Positions 6,215 to 7,853 of a stretch of DNA of 7,853 bases are shown piece after piece. Origin of the DNA: Bacillota bacterium (GTDB taxonomy: Bacteria > Bacillota > Clostridia > Acetivibrionales > DSM-1351); NCBI GenBank assembly GCA_023391425.1, contig JAEWAX010000053.1, positions 1-7,853 of the forward strand, read 5' to 3'. The translations under genes were made by a program, and so were the position numbers. The first letter of the stretch is position 1. Each line of letters begins with the position of its first letter. Under the pieces are notes generated by a model that had not been told where the DNA came from, did no database searches, and was given only the letters and a program-made list of their open reading frames with translations.

Positions 6215-6268
6215 TTAAAATGCATATTAATAGATATTTCACATATACGCATTAAAATGCAAAATATC
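6215..6268. repeat. Nested dyads and direct repeat in the psd leader
   Basis: TTAAAATGCA occurs at 6215-6224 and again at 6252-6261. The second copy belongs to the palindrome GCATTAAAATGC (6249-6260). That palindrome in turn lies inside an inverted repeat, GATATTT (6233-6239) with AAATATC (6262-6268). The block follows directly downstream of the predicted psd start site, where an operator or leader structure would sit. The low complexity of A+T-rich DNA makes part of this likely chance. Confidence 0.4.
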
Positions 6269-6279
6269 ACTTGAAATAT

Positions 6280-6308
6280 ATTGTATACTAAGGCATGAAT
6301 TATCGCAA
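6280..6308 (-). promoter_or_regulatory. Candidate psd promoter
   Basis: On the minus strand TTGCGA (6308-6303) and TACAAT (6285-6280) are spaced by 17 bases. The site lies just after the terminator of the upstream operon, and the leader to psd would be about 130 bases. Confidence 0.55.
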
Positions 6309-6350
6309 TTTGTTATCAGATTTTTTGTTATTTTAAGAATACACCCATAC

Positions 6351-6392
6351 AAAAGACCGTTGCAAAGCGAATCTCGTTTACAACGGTCTTTT
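6351..6392 (-). terminator. Intrinsic terminator of the hemerythrin operon
   Basis: AAAAGACCGTTG (6351-6362) and CAACGGTCTTTT (6381-6392) pair perfectly over 12 bp. The inner bases can pair further (AAG/CTCG region). Reading the minus strand, the stem ends in TTTT directly after the G+C core, 20 bases past the stop of the di-iron protein gene. The plus-strand side also ends in five T, but no plus-strand gene needs it. Confidence 0.9.
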
Positions 6393-6412
6393 TAAGGGGA
6401 TAAATCCATATT

Positions 6413-6970
6413 TCAAGCTAAATATTTATTTTCCAATTTTTTTAGAAGTTCGATATAAAAGTTCTGTGTACCTACTTTTACCGCCTTTTGTTCGAAGTCT
6501 TCTGTCTGTTTATTTACATTATTCAAAACGTCTGCAGGGAGTTTTCTAGCTGCGAAGGTATATACAACCTCGTCTTCCTTGCCAATATGTCTAGTTAAGA
6601 GATCAACATAGCCTATTGCATTGCCTATCACGTCTAATTTACTCTCTTCATCACCAGCTTTTACATGTTCAAGTGCATCACTTAATTGGCTTATAAATAG
6701 TCTGCCCAGATTATGTTCTACAAGCATTCCTTGATTGATTAAGGTATTACCTATGCTACCTAGATTTGCTACCATTTCTTTAAAAAGAAACTGCTCTTCT
6801 TTCCCATGGTGGTGGGAATCTGCATAGTTCCTAATAAAGTCTATCATTTTTTCAAAATCTTCGTAACAAATGTTTTCACCCTGTAATATTTTATAGCATG
6901 CTTTTCTCATAATCTTTAACATTATAAGAATATTTTTATGCTCTTCAACCATTAAATCAATACTATTCAT
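6413..6970 (-). CDS. Hemerythrin-like di-iron protein with RIC/YtfE-type ligand pattern
   Basis: This 185-residue helical protein carries a hemerythrin HHE cation-binding domain. Probable iron ligands are H11 (VEEHKN), H54 and E58 (HHHGKEE), H86 (LVEHNLGR) and H128 and E132 (RHIGKEDE). The order H, HxxxE, H, HxxxE and the intervals (43, 4, 28, 42, 4) closely follow those of YtfE/RIC iron-sulfur repair proteins (45, 4, 27, 44, 4). The N-terminal Cys-containing domain of YtfE is absent, so oxygen or nitric-oxide binding or iron handling, rather than proven repair, is the safe reading. The start is ATG 6970, with GGAGG five bases upstream. ATG 6982 and TTG 7012 lack good sites. It is the second gene of an operon, 34 bases after the upstream stop. 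Confidence 0.85.
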   Translation of the reverse strand: MNSIDLMVEEHKNILIMLKIMRKACYKILQGENICYEDFEKMIDFIRNYADSHHHGKEEQFLFKEMVANLGSIGNTLINQGMLVEHNLGRLFISQLSDALEHVKAGDEESKLDVIGNAIGYVDLLTRHIGKEDEVVYTFAARKLPADVLNNVNKQTEDFEQKAVKVGTQNFYIELLKKLENKYLA

Positions 6971-6995
6971 AAATTCCTCCATTCTCTTTAAGCAG

Positions 6996-7008
6996 GTAAC
7001 TGAGTTAC
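6996..7008. repeat. Palindrome at the junction of the two operon genes
   Basis: GTAAC (6996-7000), TGA and GTTAC (7004-7008) form a 13-base palindrome. It overlaps the stop codon of the unknown upstream gene (7005-7007) and precedes the di-iron protein start. In RNA it would be a small hairpin that could affect coupling of the two genes. A DNA-binding site inside an operon is less likely. Confidence 0.4.
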
Positions 7009-7628
7009 TCAACCTCCTGTCTTCTGATTACATTAGTAACCTCATCGATTTTTTCGAAAACAAATGATGTACCGCTTAAGAAACCTCTAATAAATGCTTC
7101 CCTAAATTTATAATAATTATTGATATCTCCACCCACTTCATCCCAATAATTTTTGTGAACACAAGTGTTTCTTTTCCATACAACCTTATCTTTATCTTCT
7201 TGTAGCACACTGTTTGCATGGTCACAAGGCATTCCATCTAAAAGAGTATCACCAATTGCTTTATATATTTCCGAAGCATTATTTGTTTCTATAGCTTGTG
7301 ACTTCTCTTTGCCTTTATTTTGGAAAAGTACTTCTATTTCTGTATACAGTTCAGGATTTTTATTTAAGAGCAGAGTAGCAGCATAAGCCAATTTATATTC
7401 TACTTGAGACACACATGACTGTAGCCAACCATGAATATTTCCTTGGTCTATTACTTCCTCTAAAGGTCTTGTTTCAGATACTCCATATCTAGTATCTAAT
7501 TCATGCTTTAGGTCTATTTCAAGAATATTATGTTTTTGACTTAGTTTAATAATATCCTCAACTAATTCTTGTTGTAGCTTAATTTTATTATACAACCAAA
7601 AATGTATTGGTCCTAAAAATGCACTCAT
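7005..7628 (-). CDS. Unrecognised soluble protein with two Cys-x-His motifs, partner of the di-iron protein
   Basis: I do not recognise this 207-residue protein with certainty. It is mostly alpha-helical and soluble, without signal peptide or membrane helix. It starts with a distinctive hydrophobic segment, MSAFLGPIHFWLYNKI, and contains GNIHGWL (63-69). Potential metal or redox residues are H9, H66, C72, MPCDH (C135, H137) and TCVH (C156, H158). The paired C-x-H motifs 21 residues apart suggest a metal or cofactor site, for example zinc, iron-sulfur or heme. A distant tie to thiazoline-carboxylate hydrolase-like proteins crossed my mind but is not supported. ATG 7628 has AGGAGG six bases upstream. 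It is the first gene of a two-gene operon with the hemerythrin-like protein, so a linked function in iron, oxygen or nitric-oxide stress is plausible. Confidence 0.82.
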   Translation of the reverse strand: MSAFLGPIHFWLYNKIKLQQELVEDIIKLSQKHNILEIDLKHELDTRYGVSETRPLEEVIDQGNIHGWLQSCVSQVEYKLAYAATLLLNKNPELYTEIEVLFQNKGKEKSQAIETNNASEIYKAIGDTLLDGMPCDHANSVLQEDKDKVVWKRNTCVHKNYWDEVGGDINNYYKFREAFIRGFLSGTSFVFEKIDEVTNVIRRQEVE

Positions 7629-7656
7629 AGCTTACCTCCTATATTTTACTTTATTT

Positions 7657-7685
7657 TTTATACAAGTTTACATATAAACTGTTAA
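7657..7685 (-). promoter_or_regulatory. Promoter with palindromic spacer, unknown gene-hemerythrin operon
   Basis: On the minus strand TTAACA (7685-7680) and TATAAA (7662-7657) are 17 bases apart, giving a leader of about 22 bases. The spacer is almost filled by a palindrome, AGTTTA (7665-7670) and TAAACT (7675-7680) around CATA. A protein bound there would cover the space between the two boxes, so the operon is probably repressed or otherwise controlled by a dimeric regulator. Which regulator is unknown. Confidence 0.65.
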
Positions 7686-7745
7686 ATAATAGCCGTATTA
7701 CTAATGCTTCTCTTATTATCTATTTCCAAATATTTTTAATTTTAT

Positions 7746-7781
7746 TAAAATAGCTGTGACAGTAGAGCCACAGCTATTTTA
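7746..7781. terminator. Intrinsic terminator of the gene at the right edge
   Basis: Perfect 13-bp arms, 7746-7758 and 7769-7781 (core ATAGCTGTG), enclose a 10-base loop. The A/T ends of the stem give a short U-run on either strand. It lies 28 bases past the probable stop of the minus-strand gene at the right edge and upstream of the next operon promoter, and most likely ends that gene. Confidence 0.8.
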
Positions 7782-7796
7782 TAATTATTTATTTTT

Positions 7797-7843
7797 TGTA
7801 GAAGATCTCTTATTTCAAAAACATTTTAATATCGTCTTCTACA
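7797..7843. repeat. Inverted repeat over the 3' end of the right-edge gene
   Basis: TGTAGAAGA (7797-7805) and TCTTCTACA (7835-7843) are perfect 9-base arms 29 bases apart. They flank the probable stop codon. The pair may be a weak secondary stem upstream of the main terminator, or chance. Confidence 0.4.
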
Positions 7844-7853
7844 TTAGTGATTC
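7810..7853 (-). CDS. Probable last codons of a minus-strand gene running off the window
   Basis: One minus-strand frame is open from the right edge to a TAA at 7812-7810 and reads ITNVEDDIKMFLK. The other two minus frames stop within a few codons of the edge. The terminator at 7746-7781 sits at the usual distance downstream, which supports a real gene end. Thirteen residues are too few to identify a product. Confidence 0.45.
   Translation of the reverse strand, partial: ITNVEDDIKMFLK

Noticed and set aside
6971..7012. Longer start of the di-iron protein (TTG 7012 or ATG 6982)
   Set aside because: AGGAGG is directly adjacent to TTG 7012 without spacing, and ATG 6982 has only a weak site. ATG 6970 has GGAGG at a proper distance.
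7165..7386. 73-codon plus-strand frame opposite the unknown 207-residue gene
   Set aside because: Antisense shadow with no initiation signal of its own.

Overview
The window is low-GC DNA with AGGAGG-type ribosome binding sites, strong sigma-A-like promoters and protein families typical of anaerobic Bacillota. A member of the class Clostridia is the best guess. The genus cannot be fixed from the sequence. No rRNA, tRNA, CRISPR array, transposase or phage gene was found, and the region reads as chromosomal housekeeping and stress genes.

Left part (1-2700): the 3' end of an unrecognised plus-strand gene stops at 301. Its stop codon lies inside a family of three degenerate repeats (296-472). 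A shared terminator hairpin (579-618) then faces a minus-strand operon read right to left: a YtrA-type GntR repressor (TTG start), an ABC ATPase overlapping it by 4 bases (ATGA), and a six-helix ABC permease. A TTGACA-17-TATAGT promoter with an inverted repeat over its -10 and start region precedes the repressor, which suggests an autoregulated export or envelope-stress module.

Middle part (2700-6310): a plus-strand gene encodes a cytosolic zinc-dependent phospholipase C-like protein with the full metal-ligand set but no signal peptide. A hairpin abuts its ribosome binding site. It converges on pfkA (ATP-dependent 6-phosphofructokinase, minus strand), with two stacked dyads between them. Upstream of pfkA lies psd (phosphatidylserine decarboxylase, GGST self-cleavage site), also on the minus strand. 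Each has its own candidate promoter and a leader of about 125 bases containing dyads.

Right part (6310-7853): a two-gene minus-strand operon encodes an unrecognised 207-residue protein with two Cys-x-His motifs, followed by a hemerythrin-like di-iron protein. The ligand spacing of the latter matches the RIC/YtfE iron-sulfur repair proteins. The promoter has a palindrome inside its -10/-35 spacer, and a strong terminator ends the operon. At the right edge is a terminator and probably the last 13 codons of another minus-strand gene.

No clearly new multi-gene system is visible. The most interesting items are the unknown partner of the di-iron protein with its palindromic promoter, the triplicated repeat over a stop codon, and the hairpin at the phospholipase ribosome binding site.
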